In this document: positions 6,770 to 16,062 of the stretch, piece after piece | Position numbering within the stretch: the stretch's first letter is position 1 | How the letters are laid out: each line of letters starts with the position of its first letter | Assembly: GCF_009928425.1 (NCBI RefSeq) | Contig: NZ_JAABNS010000001.1 | Location: forward strand, 2,666,001 to 2,730,000 | Source: Pseudarthrobacter sp. ATCC 49987 | GTDB lineage: Bacteria > Actinomycetota > Actinomycetes > Actinomycetales > Micrococcaceae | Reading direction: 5' to 3' | Length of the DNA: 64,000 nt | Position numbers and translations under genes: made by a program | Notes under the pieces: generated by a model | Seen by the model: the letters and a program-made list of their open reading frames with translations, nothing else | Told to the model about the DNA's origin: nothing | Database searches by the model: none

Positions 6770-8158
6770 CTACTGTTTCCCGGTGGAATCCACCGAATCG
6801 AGCACGCCGGTGTCCGGGTTTTCCGGCCCGTCGGGGCCTGCGTCCGGGGTCGTCCGCGCGGCACGGCGGAGCTGGAAGACGGCGGCCCCCACGATGCACA
6901 GGAACAGCCCGCCGAAGCCGAGCACCACCATGGCCGGCACGGCGCTGTCCAGCTCGGATGGGGGCTCCGCGACGGGCACGGTGGCCTCCGGGAGGGTGGG
7001 GGCGGCACTGGAGGGGGGCGCCGAGGCGGGCGCGGGCGAGGTGGCCAGGTTGCCCCGCCGGTGGACGCGGATCCAGTCCGAAATGGAGCCCAGTGGATTG
7101 ATCCGGGTTTCGGGCACGTCGGCCTTAAGGGCCGCCTCGGCGTTGAGGACCCCGAAACCGTACAGGGGGTCCTTCCCCGGCGCGCCGGCGTCCTTCGCGG
7201 TGCTGACGATTCGGTTGATGACCTGGCTGGCGGTCATTTCCGGCCATTTGGAGCGGATCAGGGCCGCGACGCCGGCCACGATCGGGGTGGCGCCCGAGGT
7301 GCCCGCCCATTCCGCGTAGCCGCCGCCGGGGAGGCCGCCGATCAGATTCTCCGCCGGTGCCGCGACGCCGATGCTGATGCCCTGGGATGAGGAATCGATA
7401 CTGGCTGCGCCCTTGCGGTCCAGCCCGGCGACGGTCAGGACGCCGGGGATGGTGGCCGGAGCACCGACCTGGACGTTGCCTCCCCCGCGGTTGCCCGCGG
7501 CAGCGACGATCACCACGTCCTTCTGCTCAGCGTAAAGGAAGGCTGCGTCCCAGCTTTGCGGCCACTCCGGCGAGGTGCTGCCGAGCGAGATGTTGATGAC
7601 GCGGGCTCCGTTGTCGACGGCCCAGCGGACGGCCTGCGGGATCTGGTCCTGGTCGGTCTTGCCGCCGGGGTTAACCGATCCGAGCCACGTGGAGACGGAC
7701 AGCAGCTGCGCCTCGGGGGCCACGCCCACGATTCCGTCCGGGCCGACGGACGGGCCTGCGCCGGGGGTGGGCTTGGCCGTGGAATCGGCGGGCTGGTGGC
7801 CGCGGCCTGCCAGCAGGGTGGCGACGAGGGTTCCGTGTTCGGGTTTCGCGCCGATGCTCTTCTGGCCGTCCGGGGCCCCGGCGCCGGAGATGTCGACGCC
7901 ACCGGCCAGAACGCCGGCGAGGTCGGGGTGTTTGCCGTCCACACCGCTGTCGATCACGGCGACCTTGACGTTGGCGCCCTTGGAGACTTCCCAGGCCTTG
8001 GTGATGCCTGATTCGGCGAGCCAGTATTCCTTGTCGCGCCACGCGTCGGCGTGGGCGGCTGGGGCGGCGGTCAGGGCGGCCGCCAAAGTGCTTCCCGCAA
8101 GGGCCAAGGCCATCAACGCGGAGGCGGTCCGGCGGCGCCGGGCTGTTGCTCTGGTCAT
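6770..8158 (-). CDS. Mycosin-like subtilisin-family serine protease, membrane anchored
   Basis: This is an S8-family secreted protease with the complete triad: Asp70 in AVIDSGVDGKHPD, His108 in PEHGT and Ser288 in AGTSGATP, plus the oxyanion Asn near 223 in AAAGN. An N-terminal signal peptide ends near residue 38 (AAHADA). A Pro/Ala/Ser-rich linker follows the catalytic domain. A single transmembrane helix (VVLGFGGLFLCIVGAAVF) and a short basic cytoplasmic tail end the protein. This is the layout of mycosins that work with type VII (ESX) secretion, but no ESX genes are present in this window. Length 462 residues. The substrate is unknown. Confidence 0.82.
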   Translation of the reverse strand: MTRATARRRRTASALMALALAGSTLAAALTAAPAAHADAWRDKEYWLAESGITKAWEVSKGANVKVAVIDSGVDGKHPDLAGVLAGGVDISGAGAPDGQKSIGAKPEHGTLVATLLAGRGHQPADSTAKPTPGAGPSVGPDGIVGVAPEAQLLSVSTWLGSVNPGGKTDQDQIPQAVRWAVDNGARVINISLGSTSPEWPQSWDAAFLYAEQKDVVIVAAAGNRGGGNVQVGAPATIPGVLTVAGLDRKGAASIDSSSQGISIGVAAPAENLIGGLPGGGYAEWAGTSGATPIVAGVAALIRSKWPEMTASQVINRIVSTAKDAGAPGKDPLYGFGVLNAEAALKADVPETRINPLGSISDWIRVHRRGNLATSPAPASAPPSSAAPTLPEATVPVAEPPSELDSAVPAMVVLGFGGLFLCIVGAAVFQLRRAARTTPDAGPDGPENPDTGVLDSVDSTGKQ

Positions 8159-8314
8159 TCGGGTCCGATCGGCGGGGCACCAGGGTGCTGGGGAAACGGG
8201 GCGTGCTGCGTTTTGGTGGCGCTGCGGAACGCCGGGAGAGCTCTGGGCGGGGAGCTGGAGGCCGGGTGCCGGCTGGCGGGGCGTCTGGCTGACGCAGTCC
8301 AGCCGGGCTACCGC

Positions 8315-9262
8315 CTAGCTGATACTCAAGGCAATTCCGTCAAGAATATCGTGTTCGCTGGTGACGGCCGTGCCGACCCTGCCGTCCGTCGCCTCGGACA
8401 GCCGTTCCATGACGCGCCGCCAGACAAGGGCGCCCGCTCCGATCACGTCCACCCGGCCCGGGTGCATGTAAGGCAGGGCCGCCCGTTCCGCGTGGGACAT
8501 CTCCAGCAGTTCGGTGCAGGCCCGGCGCACGGCGTCGAGTGGGAGTTCCGTGCCGTGGATCGCCGCGGCGGAGTACTCCGGCAGCGCGAGGGCGTGGGCA
8601 GTAATGGTGGTGATGGAACCGGCCACCCCGACGACGGCGGCGGCGCGGTCCAGCGGGACCGTCCGGGCCGCCTCGTCGACGGCCGCGTCGACGTCGGCTT
8701 CCGCGGCGGCGATCTGTTCTGCCGTGGGCGGGTCGCTGCGCAGGTGGCGTTCGGTCAGCCGGACACAGCCGATGTCGACGCTCCTGGCGGCGATGACGCC
8801 GTCGGCGTTGCCCAGCACGAACTCCGTGCTGCCGCCGCCGAGGTCCACGACAAGGACGGGGTCCTCGCCGCGGGAGGGCAGGACGCTGCTGGCGCCGGCG
8901 AAGGACAGGGCGGCCTCGCTGTCCCCGGTGATGACCTCGGGTTCGACGCCGAGGAGCTCGCGGATGCCGTCGACGAAGACCTGCCGGTTGCGGGCGTCGC
9001 GGGTGGCGGAGGTCGCGACGAAGCGCACCTTGCTGGCACCGTGGTGGCGGATCTGCCCGGCGTAGTCCGCGGCGGCGGCGAAGGTCCGGTCCAGGGCCTC
9101 CTGGGCGAGTTCGCCGGTGGCGTCCACGCCCTGGCCGAGCCGGACGACGCGCATCTCGCGGACGACGTCGTTCAGCCGGGGCGCCGCACCGTCCGTTTCC
9201 ACGTCGGCGATGAGCAGGCGGATCGAGTTGGTGCCGCAGTCGACGGCGGCGACGCGGGTCAC
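8315..9262 (-). CDS. Exopolyphosphatase/guanosine pentaphosphatase family protein (Ppx/GppA)
   Basis: This is a sugar-kinase/actin-fold phosphatase acting on polyphosphate or (p)ppGpp. Visible motifs are VAAVDCGTNSIRLLIAD at the start, SATRDARN, LVVDLGGGSTEFVLG and GVAGSITTITAHAL. At 315 residues it is the short single-module form common in Actinobacteria. The GTG start at 9262 overlaps the DUF501 stop (GTGA) and directly precedes the conserved domain, so the longer open frame upstream is rejected. Which of the two substrates it uses cannot be told from sequence. Confidence 0.87.
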   Translation of the reverse strand: MTRVAAVDCGTNSIRLLIADVETDGAAPRLNDVVREMRVVRLGQGVDATGELAQEALDRTFAAAADYAGQIRHHGASKVRFVATSATRDARNRQVFVDGIRELLGVEPEVITGDSEAALSFAGASSVLPSRGEDPVLVVDLGGGSTEFVLGNADGVIAARSVDIGCVRLTERHLRSDPPTAEQIAAAEADVDAAVDEAARTVPLDRAAAVVGVAGSITTITAHALALPEYSAAAIHGTELPLDAVRRACTELLEMSHAERAALPYMHPGRVDVIGAGALVWRRVMERLSEATDGRVGTAVTSEHDILDGIALSIS

Positions 9263-10029
9263 TTGTCCGCTCCGCTGGTGCCGGCGTCTCCGGCGTCGGT
9301 GCTGCTGCCGGCGTCCTGGGCGCGTGCCTTGCGGACCGGGGCCGGGCGGCCCACGATCTCCGGGAGCCCCTGCGGGCCGTGCCGGCTGAGGTCCTGCGAG
9401 GGGGCCTCGCCGCCGGTGTCCCAGGCGCCGTCGCAATAGCAGCGGTCTTTGGTCCACCATTCGCCGATGGCGGCGACGGCCTCGTCGCCGAGCGGGTTCA
9501 CGCCCGGTCCGGCAGCGAGTGCATGGCCCACCAGCACGTGCAGGCATTTGACGCGGGTGGGCATGCCGCCGGCGGAGATGCCGTCGATTTCGGGGACGGC
9601 GCCGATTCCGGACCGGGCGCCGATCTCTGCCCGGGACGCGAGATAGGCCTCGTGCGCGGCCCGGTAGTCCGCTGCCAGTGCCTCGTTTTCGCCGAGCCTG
9701 TCGTTCATCTCGTTCATCAGTCCGGCCGCCTCAAGCCGCGACACAGCGGACGTGATCACCGGGTGGGTGAGGTAGAACGTCGTGGGGAAGGGTGTGCCGT
9801 TGCTCAGCCGCGGGGAGGTGGCCGCCACCAGCGGGTTGCCGCAGACGCAGCGGGCCGGGATTTCCACGACATCGCGCACCGGGCGTCCCAGTTGCCGGCT
9901 CAGGACATCGAGGTCCCGGGGCGAGGGCCGGCGGGATTCCTCCACGGAACTGGCCGGCTCCGGGGTTCCCGGCGTCACTGCCATCGGGTTCTCTGCCGTG
10001 AGGGTCTCGTCCACTCGGTTCTCGTCCAC
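9259..10029 (-). CDS. DUF501 family protein
   Basis: The conserved DUF501 core starts near residue 45 (DLDVLSRQLGRPVRDVVEIPARC). It contains CVCGNPLVAATSPRL, TTFYLTHP and MPTRVKCLHVLVGHALAAGPGVNPLGDEA. The Cys residues suggest a metal or redox site, but the function is not known. The gene start is GTG at 10029, with AGGAAGG 10 nt upstream. It lies between ftsB and ppx, the position it holds in many actinobacterial genomes. The Ser/Asp/Gly-rich C-terminus appears disordered. Confidence 0.85.
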   Translation of the reverse strand: MDENRVDETLTAENPMAVTPGTPEPASSVEESRRPSPRDLDVLSRQLGRPVRDVVEIPARCVCGNPLVAATSPRLSNGTPFPTTFYLTHPVITSAVSRLEAAGLMNEMNDRLGENEALAADYRAAHEAYLASRAEIGARSGIGAVPEIDGISAGGMPTRVKCLHVLVGHALAAGPGVNPLGDEAVAAIGEWWTKDRCYCDGAWDTGGEAPSQDLSRHGPQGLPEIVGRPAPVRKARAQDAGSSTDAGDAGTSGADK

Positions 10030-10094
10030 GGGCGCGGCACCTTCCTGCCCTGTCTGGTTTGTCCGGCGGACAATCCTGCGGCGGGCGCCGCTTC

Positions 10095-10853
10095 TTAGTC
10101 TGTTGCCGAACGCCGGATGGAGTCCCAGAGGGAGTCCACCCAGGGCAGATCGGCCGGGTCCTGTTGTGATCCTGCACCGGCCGCGCCACTGGACGTTCCG
10201 GCAGGAAGATCACTGCCGAAGACCCAGTAGCCCGTCTCGCCGGGCATAACCATGTTAATGCGGTCGCGGGCCTGTTGCTTCACGTAGTTCGGATCCTGCC
10301 ACCGGGAGACCTGGCGCCTGAGCTCGTTTTGCTGGGACTGCTTGGCGGAGATATCCGCCTGCAGGGCGGCAATTTCGGCCCTTTTCTCGAAGAAGATCTT
10401 GACCGTGGGCGCCAGCATGATGGTGATCGCAATCATGACGACGAACAGTGCCAGCATGCGGCCGGAGAAGGCCTTGGCCGGGACGGGGTCGAGGCTCTCC
10501 CCCGCCGGCACTGCGCCGTCCCGGGACTGTTTGGTGCTGGGCTTGACGGTGCCCTGCTTGGCGGTGCCCTGTGTGTTCGTACCTGGTTTCGCAGCGTTCG
10601 GCTTTGCAGCGCTCTGCCGCGCAACATTGTGTTGGGCGGCATTGTTCTGGGCCGCATTCTTCTGGGCGGCATTGTGCTGCCCGGCGCCCGACCGGGATCC
10701 GCCCGGTGTGGATGCCGGGTTGCCGGCCGTGTGGCCCGGGGCTCCGCGGGAACCGCCGAAATCAGCCTGGATGACGTCGCCGCCGCCGTCGGTGTCCGGA
10801 GACTTGGGGGCCGCAGGCGTAGCCCGGGGAACCTTGGGTCGGCGGGTAACCAT
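10095..10853 (-). CDS. ftsB: FtsB/DivIC-family septum formation initiator
   Basis: This is a single-pass membrane division protein, expected to pair with FtsL and FtsQ at the septum. It has a long cytoplasmic N-terminus (about 130 residues) of low complexity, including an NAAQ-rich repeat at residues 59-80. The transmembrane helix spans about 133-155 (LALFVVMIAITIMLAPTV) and a coiled coil about 155-183. A conserved extracytoplasmic end follows (DPNYVKQQARDRINMVMPGETGYW). AGGAG lies 5 nt before the ATG. At 252 residues it is much longer than proteobacterial FtsB, as is usual in Actinobacteria. It lies downstream of eno. Confidence 0.85.
   Translation of the reverse strand: MVTRRPKVPRATPAAPKSPDTDGGGDVIQADFGGSRGAPGHTAGNPASTPGGSRSGAGQHNAAQKNAAQNNAAQHNVARQSAAKPNAAKPGTNTQGTAKQGTVKPSTKQSRDGAVPAGESLDPVPAKAFSGRMLALFVVMIAITIMLAPTVKIFFEKRAEIAALQADISAKQSQQNELRRQVSRWQDPNYVKQQARDRINMVMPGETGYWVFGSDLPAGTSSGAAGAGSQQDPADLPWVDSLWDSIRRSATD
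10621..10680 (-). repeat. 15-bp minisatellite inside ftsB
   Basis: About four imperfect 15-bp units of the type GGGCGGCATTGTTCT (plus strand) encode a repeated five-residue block, QHNAA-QKNAA-QNNAA-QHN. Such repeats commonly vary in copy number by slippage. Confidence 0.7.
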
Positions 10854-10903
10854 GTCACTCCTGTAATGCCAGGTTCTCCCCCGGCTGGCTTGCGGCTTGC
10901 TGG

Positions 10904-10933
10904 TTCAGTGCTGTTCAGTGCTGTTCAGTGCTG
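10904..10933. repeat. Three tandem copies of a 10-bp repeat
   Basis: TTCAGTGCTG is repeated three times without interruption between eno and ftsB, upstream of the ftsB ribosome site. It could be a slippage tract or a repeated binding site. Confidence 0.75.
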
Positions 10934-10995
10934 ATCCCCGTGGCCTGGGCCGGGCACCGGCACGGAGCCGACAGCGCGGCGCCACAAGGAAGGTG

Positions 10996-11042
10996 CCAAA
11001 AAAGGACCGGTGGCCATAGTCTTTCAACCATAGCCACCGGTC
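10996..11042 (-). terminator. Rho-independent terminator after eno
   Basis: On the minus strand a perfect 10-bp stem, GACCGGTGGC with GCCACCGGTC, is followed by CCTTTTTTGG. It begins 17 bp past the eno stop. Confidence 0.85.
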
Positions 11043-11059
11043 GGCAGTTCCTGCGGTTA

Positions 11060-12388
<1,329 letters not shown>

Positions 12389-12498
12389 TCAAGCTGGGAA
12401 TCACGCTGAAAAACAGACGTCCTCGTCGCTACCCAGCGTAGTCGAGAGTGGGATGAGTTACAGAAACCTATCCAGCACCCGGACGTCATTTTGGCCGA

Positions 12499-13251
12499 TT
12501 ATGGGGACGGCGGCGGGGGCGCGCCCTCCTGGAAGCGGCGGTTCGCGCCGCGGAGGGCACGCTCGGCGTCGAGGCCCCGGTCCCGGGCTGCGGCGGCGAT
12601 GGCGAAGAGAAGGTCCCCGAGGTGCTCTTCCGCGGACGGGACGTCCACCGGCCGGGTGGACGCCGGGAGTCCGGCCCGTTCGGCGCGGTCCTGGAGTTTC
12701 TGCGCCCGCGCCAGGGCCGGAAGGGCGGCGGGGACACCCCCGAGCGCCCCCAGCCGGGAAGGATCAGCGCGGGAGGGTTCAGGGCCGGGCTCGGCGGCCC
12801 CGGAGTGCAGGACCTGCTCCGAGCGCTTGACCGCGTCCCACGTCTGGACGATTTCCTCCACCGTCGCCGGGAAGGACTCCTGCAGGGTTCCGTCCGGACG
12901 GAACACGTGCGGGTTGCGCCGGACCATTTTGGCGGTGAGGCCGCGGGCGACGTCGTCGAGGTCGAAGGCGCCGCGCTCCTGGGCGAGCCGGGCGTGGAGG
13001 ACCACCTGGAGCAGGACATCTCCAAGTTCGGCCTTCAGCTCGGCGTCGCCGCCGGCCGTCTCGATGGTCTCGGCCACCTCGTAGGCCTCCTCGAGGAGGT
13101 ACTCCACGAGGGATTCATGGGTGAGGGCACCCATCCAGGGGCAGTGTTCGCGCAGGGCGGCAATCGTTTCGATCAGCTCTGCCAGCTGCCCCCGGACGGG
13201 TGGAATGTCCTCTTTAGCCAAGCTCGTCGTAGAACTCGTTGATGTATTCAA
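12499..13251 (-). CDS. mazG: MazG-family nucleoside triphosphate pyrophosphohydrolase
   Basis: The family hydrolyses (d)NTPs to NMP and pyrophosphate, cleaning nucleotide pools or modulating the stringent response. The first MazG half has ALTHESLVEYLLEEAYEVAETIE and ELGDVLLQVVLHARLA, with the metal-binding Glu/Asp residues. A second, shorter copy near the C-terminus (EEHLGDLLFAIAAAARDRG) resembles the tandem layout of Escherichia coli MazG with a reduced first half. The TTG start at 13251 has a good AGAAGGAAG site and overlaps add by 38 bp. A second TTG at 13221 is possible. The Pro-rich C-terminus is not conserved. Confidence 0.83.
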   Translation of the reverse strand: MNTSTSSTTSLAKEDIPPVRGQLAELIETIAALREHCPWMGALTHESLVEYLLEEAYEVAETIETAGGDAELKAELGDVLLQVVLHARLAQERGAFDLDDVARGLTAKMVRRNPHVFRPDGTLQESFPATVEEIVQTWDAVKRSEQVLHSGAAEPGPEPSRADPSRLGALGGVPAALPALARAQKLQDRAERAGLPASTRPVDVPSAEEHLGDLLFAIAAAARDRGLDAERALRGANRRFQEGAPPPPSP

Positions 13252-14380
13252 CGAGGGCTTCCTTCTCTTCGAGCGGCAGGAAAGCAGCTTCGGCCGCGTT
13301 GAGCGTCAGCTCCAGCAGGTCATCGAGGTCGTATTCGAAGGTCTCGACCAGCAGTTCGAACTCGTCCGTGAGGGTCACGCCGCTCATGAGCCGGTTGTCC
13401 GTGTTGATGGTGACGTTGAAGCCGAGCTGGTAGAGCATGTCCAGCGGGTGGCTTTCGATTCCCTCGCCGAAGCCGGCGATGGCGCCGGTCTGCAGGTTGG
13501 AGGACGGGCAGATCTCCAGGGCAATGCCGCGGTCGCGGACCCAGCTGGCGAGATCGCCAAGGGTGACCATGCCGATGTTGTCGTTGGCCTCGTCGCTGCT
13601 GCCGTTGAATTCGGCGTCGCCGTCTTCGTCGTCGAATTCGACGGTGATGTCCTCGGCGATCCGGACGCCGTGGCCCAGGCGCAGGGCGCGTCCGTCGACC
13701 AGGGCGGACTGGATGCTTTCGAGTCCGGCAGCTTCCCCGGCGTGCACAGTGGCCGGGAAGTTGTGCTGGGCAAGGTAGGTGAAGGCGTCCCTGAACCGGG
13801 ACGGCAGGAAGCCGTCCTCGGCACCGGCAATGTCGAAGCCGACGGCGCCGTTGTTGCGGTGGCGGACCGCCAGTTCCGCGATTTCCTGGCCGCGGTCGGC
13901 ATGGCGCATGGCGGTGATGAGCTGGCCGACCTGGATGTCGCGGCCGGTCTCGGCGACGGCGTCGACGCCGGCCTCGAGGCCCGCCTGCACGGCGTCCACG
14001 ACGTCGTCCAGGCTCAGGCCCTGCTGGAGGTGCTGCTCGGGCGCCCAGCGCACTTCACCGTAGACAACGCCGTCGTCGGCAAGGTCTTCGACGAATTCCT
14101 TGGCGACGCGGAAGAGTCCGTCCTTGGTCTGCATCACGGCGATGGTGTGGTCGAAGGTCTCGAGGTAGCGGACCAGCGAGCCGGAGTCGGCGGATTCGCG
14201 GAACCACTCCCCCAGGGCGACGGGGTCGGTGGAGGGCAGGGTGTGTCCCACGGCCTCGGCAAGTTCAATGATGGTGGCCGGCCGGAGTCCGCCGTCCAGG
14301 TGGTCGTGAAGGGAAACCTTGGGGAGGCCCTTCAGGTCGAAGTCGAGGTCAGGGGCAGCGTCAAGAATTATCTCAGTCAC
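13214..14380 (-). CDS. add: Adenosine deaminase
   Basis: This zinc hydrolase turns adenosine or deoxyadenosine into inosine. Zn ligands are visible in SLHDHLDGG (His25, His27), in TVHAGEAAG and in NVTINTDNRLMSG. Length is 388 residues. The start is GTG at 14380. The end overlaps mazG, so the two are probably cotranscribed. Function fits with the nucleoside uptake and salvage operon found 2 kb away. Confidence 0.92.
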   Translation of the reverse strand: MTEIILDAAPDLDFDLKGLPKVSLHDHLDGGLRPATIIELAEAVGHTLPSTDPVALGEWFRESADSGSLVRYLETFDHTIAVMQTKDGLFRVAKEFVEDLADDGVVYGEVRWAPEQHLQQGLSLDDVVDAVQAGLEAGVDAVAETGRDIQVGQLITAMRHADRGQEIAELAVRHRNNGAVGFDIAGAEDGFLPSRFRDAFTYLAQHNFPATVHAGEAAGLESIQSALVDGRALRLGHGVRIAEDITVEFDDEDGDAEFNGSSDEANDNIGMVTLGDLASWVRDRGIALEICPSSNLQTGAIAGFGEGIESHPLDMLYQLGFNVTINTDNRLMSGVTLTDEFELLVETFEYDLDDLLELTLNAAEAAFLPLEEKEALVEYINEFYDELG

Positions 14381-14426
14381 GTTCCAACCTTAGGGTCGGA
14401 GGCCCGGCAACACCAGCCGGGCGGAA

Positions 14427-15167
14427 TCAGGCCTCGACGTCGGCCGGTGCTGCCAGTTGCGGCGGCGTGGGCGGGGTGCCGGAGGCCTGTCCGGCCGTGG
14501 GCGGGGTGCCGGCCCTGGCCTCGGCCGCCATTGAAGCGGCCCGGCTGGCCGCCGCGGCAGCGCCCTTGGTGTCGCGCCAGCGGTGCAGCCAGGTCAGCAG
14601 GTGGTCGATCACGATGCCCAGCACGATGGCGAAGGCGATGGCGATGCCGACCCCAAGCAGCGGGTGTTCGTGGACCCAGTTGCCGGCGAGGATGCCGACG
14701 CCGGCGGAATAGGCCACCCAGGTGACGGAGGCGAAGATGTCCAGGATGACGAAGCGCCGGCGCGGGTAGGCGGTGGTGCCGGCGATCCAGTTGACGGCCA
14801 CTCGTCCCACCGGGATGTAGCGGGCCGTGAAGATCAGCATGGCGCCGCGCTTGTCCAGCTCATAGCGTGCCCAGTTCAGGGCGCGCTGGACCTTGGGTTT
14901 GCGCATCCAGCGGAAGCGCTCGACGCCGACATGGCGGCCCAGCAGGTAGGCCATGTTGTCGCCGGCGATAGCCCCGAGGGCAGCGGCCGCCATAACGAAC
15001 CACATGTTCGGCTGGCCGGACGTGACGGACAGGGCACCCAAGGCGACGATCAGGGTTTCACTCGGCAGAATCGGAACGAATCCGTCGATGAAGCAGAAGA
15101 TCGTGAGAATCGGATAAATCCACCATTGTCCCGCGGCATGGAGAATTGCCTCATTGATAAATTCCAC
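14427..15167 (-). CDS. DedA-family membrane protein
   Basis: This is a polytopic inner-membrane protein of the DedA/VTT family, whose members help recycle lipid carriers and maintain membrane homeostasis. The family signature appears as FIDGFVPILPSETL, and the downstream YIPVGRVAVNWIAGTT contains the conserved Arg and Gly. About five hydrophobic stretches are visible. The 246-residue protein ends in a Pro/Ala/Thr-rich tail. A paralogue lies just upstream on the same strand. Confidence 0.85.
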   Translation of the reverse strand: MEFINEAILHAAGQWWIYPILTIFCFIDGFVPILPSETLIVALGALSVTSGQPNMWFVMAAAALGAIAGDNMAYLLGRHVGVERFRWMRKPKVQRALNWARYELDKRGAMLIFTARYIPVGRVAVNWIAGTTAYPRRRFVILDIFASVTWVAYSAGVGILAGNWVHEHPLLGVGIAIAFAIVLGIVIDHLLTWLHRWRDTKGAAAAASRAASMAAEARAGTPPTAGQASGTPPTPPQLAAPADVEA

Positions 15168-15278
15168 GCGGGCGTTGCTCCTAGGAAAGTGATGAAAAGC
15201 GCTCTTCAGTGTCCCATGACCGGAAGGGATGCGCTACGTTCCGTCCGGATAAATCTCCCTTAACGATGGGCTGCTTCG

Positions 15279-15917
15279 TCAGGAGGGCTCCACTGGCGGG
15301 ACGGGCTGTTCGACGTCCTCGGGAAGGGTCCCGCGCAGCCTGCTGATCACGACGTCCACCAGGATGCCCAGGCCGATCGCGCAGATGACGGCGACGATGA
15401 CGGCGAGCAGGTGGTTGTCTTCGAACCATTGGCCGAAGAACAGTCCGATTGCGACGGAGTAGGCGGCCCAGAGCACCGCGGAGAGGACTGTCAGACCGAC
15501 GAAGCGTGGCCGCGGGAAATGGGTGGCGCCGGCCGTCAGGTTGACCGCCACCCGGCCGATCGGTACGAACCGCGCGACGAGGATCAGGGACGCGGGCCGT
15601 TTGCGCAGCTCCGTGCCGGCCCACCGGAAGGCCCGCTGCATGCGGTAGCCGCGCATCCAGGCCCAGCGCTGCGTTCCGGTGTTGCGGCCGATCAGGTAGG
15701 CGATGTTGTCGCCAAGGAAGGCGCCCGCGGCTGCGGTCGCGGCCAGGAGCACCGCGTTGGGGCTGCCGGCGCCGGCGGCCACCGCGGCGAGTCCAACGAC
15801 CACGGATTCGCTCGGGATGGGCGGGAAGAAGCCGTCAATCACACAGCACGCGAACACAAGGAAGAGCACCCAGGGTTGCCCTGCTGCGGCCAGGATGAAG
15901 TCGTTGATTGCCTGCAC
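15279..15917 (-). CDS. DedA-family membrane protein, paralogue
   Basis: This second DedA/VTT protein has 212 residues. It carries the same landmarks as its neighbour: CVIDGFFPPIPSESVVVG near the N-terminus and RFVPIGRVAVNLTAGATHFPR in the middle. The matching residues (DNIAYLIGRNTG versus DNMAYLLGRHVG) show that the two arose by tandem duplication. They are separated by 111 bp, and that gap shows no gene. Confidence 0.85.
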   Translation of the reverse strand: MQAINDFILAAAGQPWVLFLVFACCVIDGFFPPIPSESVVVGLAAVAAGAGSPNAVLLAATAAAGAFLGDNIAYLIGRNTGTQRWAWMRGYRMQRAFRWAGTELRKRPASLILVARFVPIGRVAVNLTAGATHFPRPRFVGLTVLSAVLWAAYSVAIGLFFGQWFEDNHLLAVIVAVICAIGLGILVDVVISRLRGTLPEDVEQPVPPVEPS

Positions 15918-16062
15918 GGTTTCCTACCAAACAACGGGGGTACGGCTGTCGTGCCAGTGTACCTGCGGGCCCGCGCCCCAGCTTGTCCTTATCCCTTGTG
16001 GCGGCTGGGCCCCGGGCAAAGTCAACTGGTTGGGGACCACAAGTGAGAGGGCAAGCCGGCAG

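Noticed and set aside
6732..6899. N-terminal extension of the NADH dehydrogenase
   Set aside because: The open frame continues upstream of 6731 but overlaps the protease gene and shows no conserved sequence before the FAD motif.
5505..7319. 604-codon open frame on the plus strand
   Set aside because: It is antisense to ndh and the mycosin-like protease and is made of Gly/Ala/Asp-rich shadow sequence.
13121..14725. 534-codon open frame on the plus strand
   Set aside because: It is antisense to mazG, adenosine deaminase and part of a DedA gene; no domain and no ribosome site support it.
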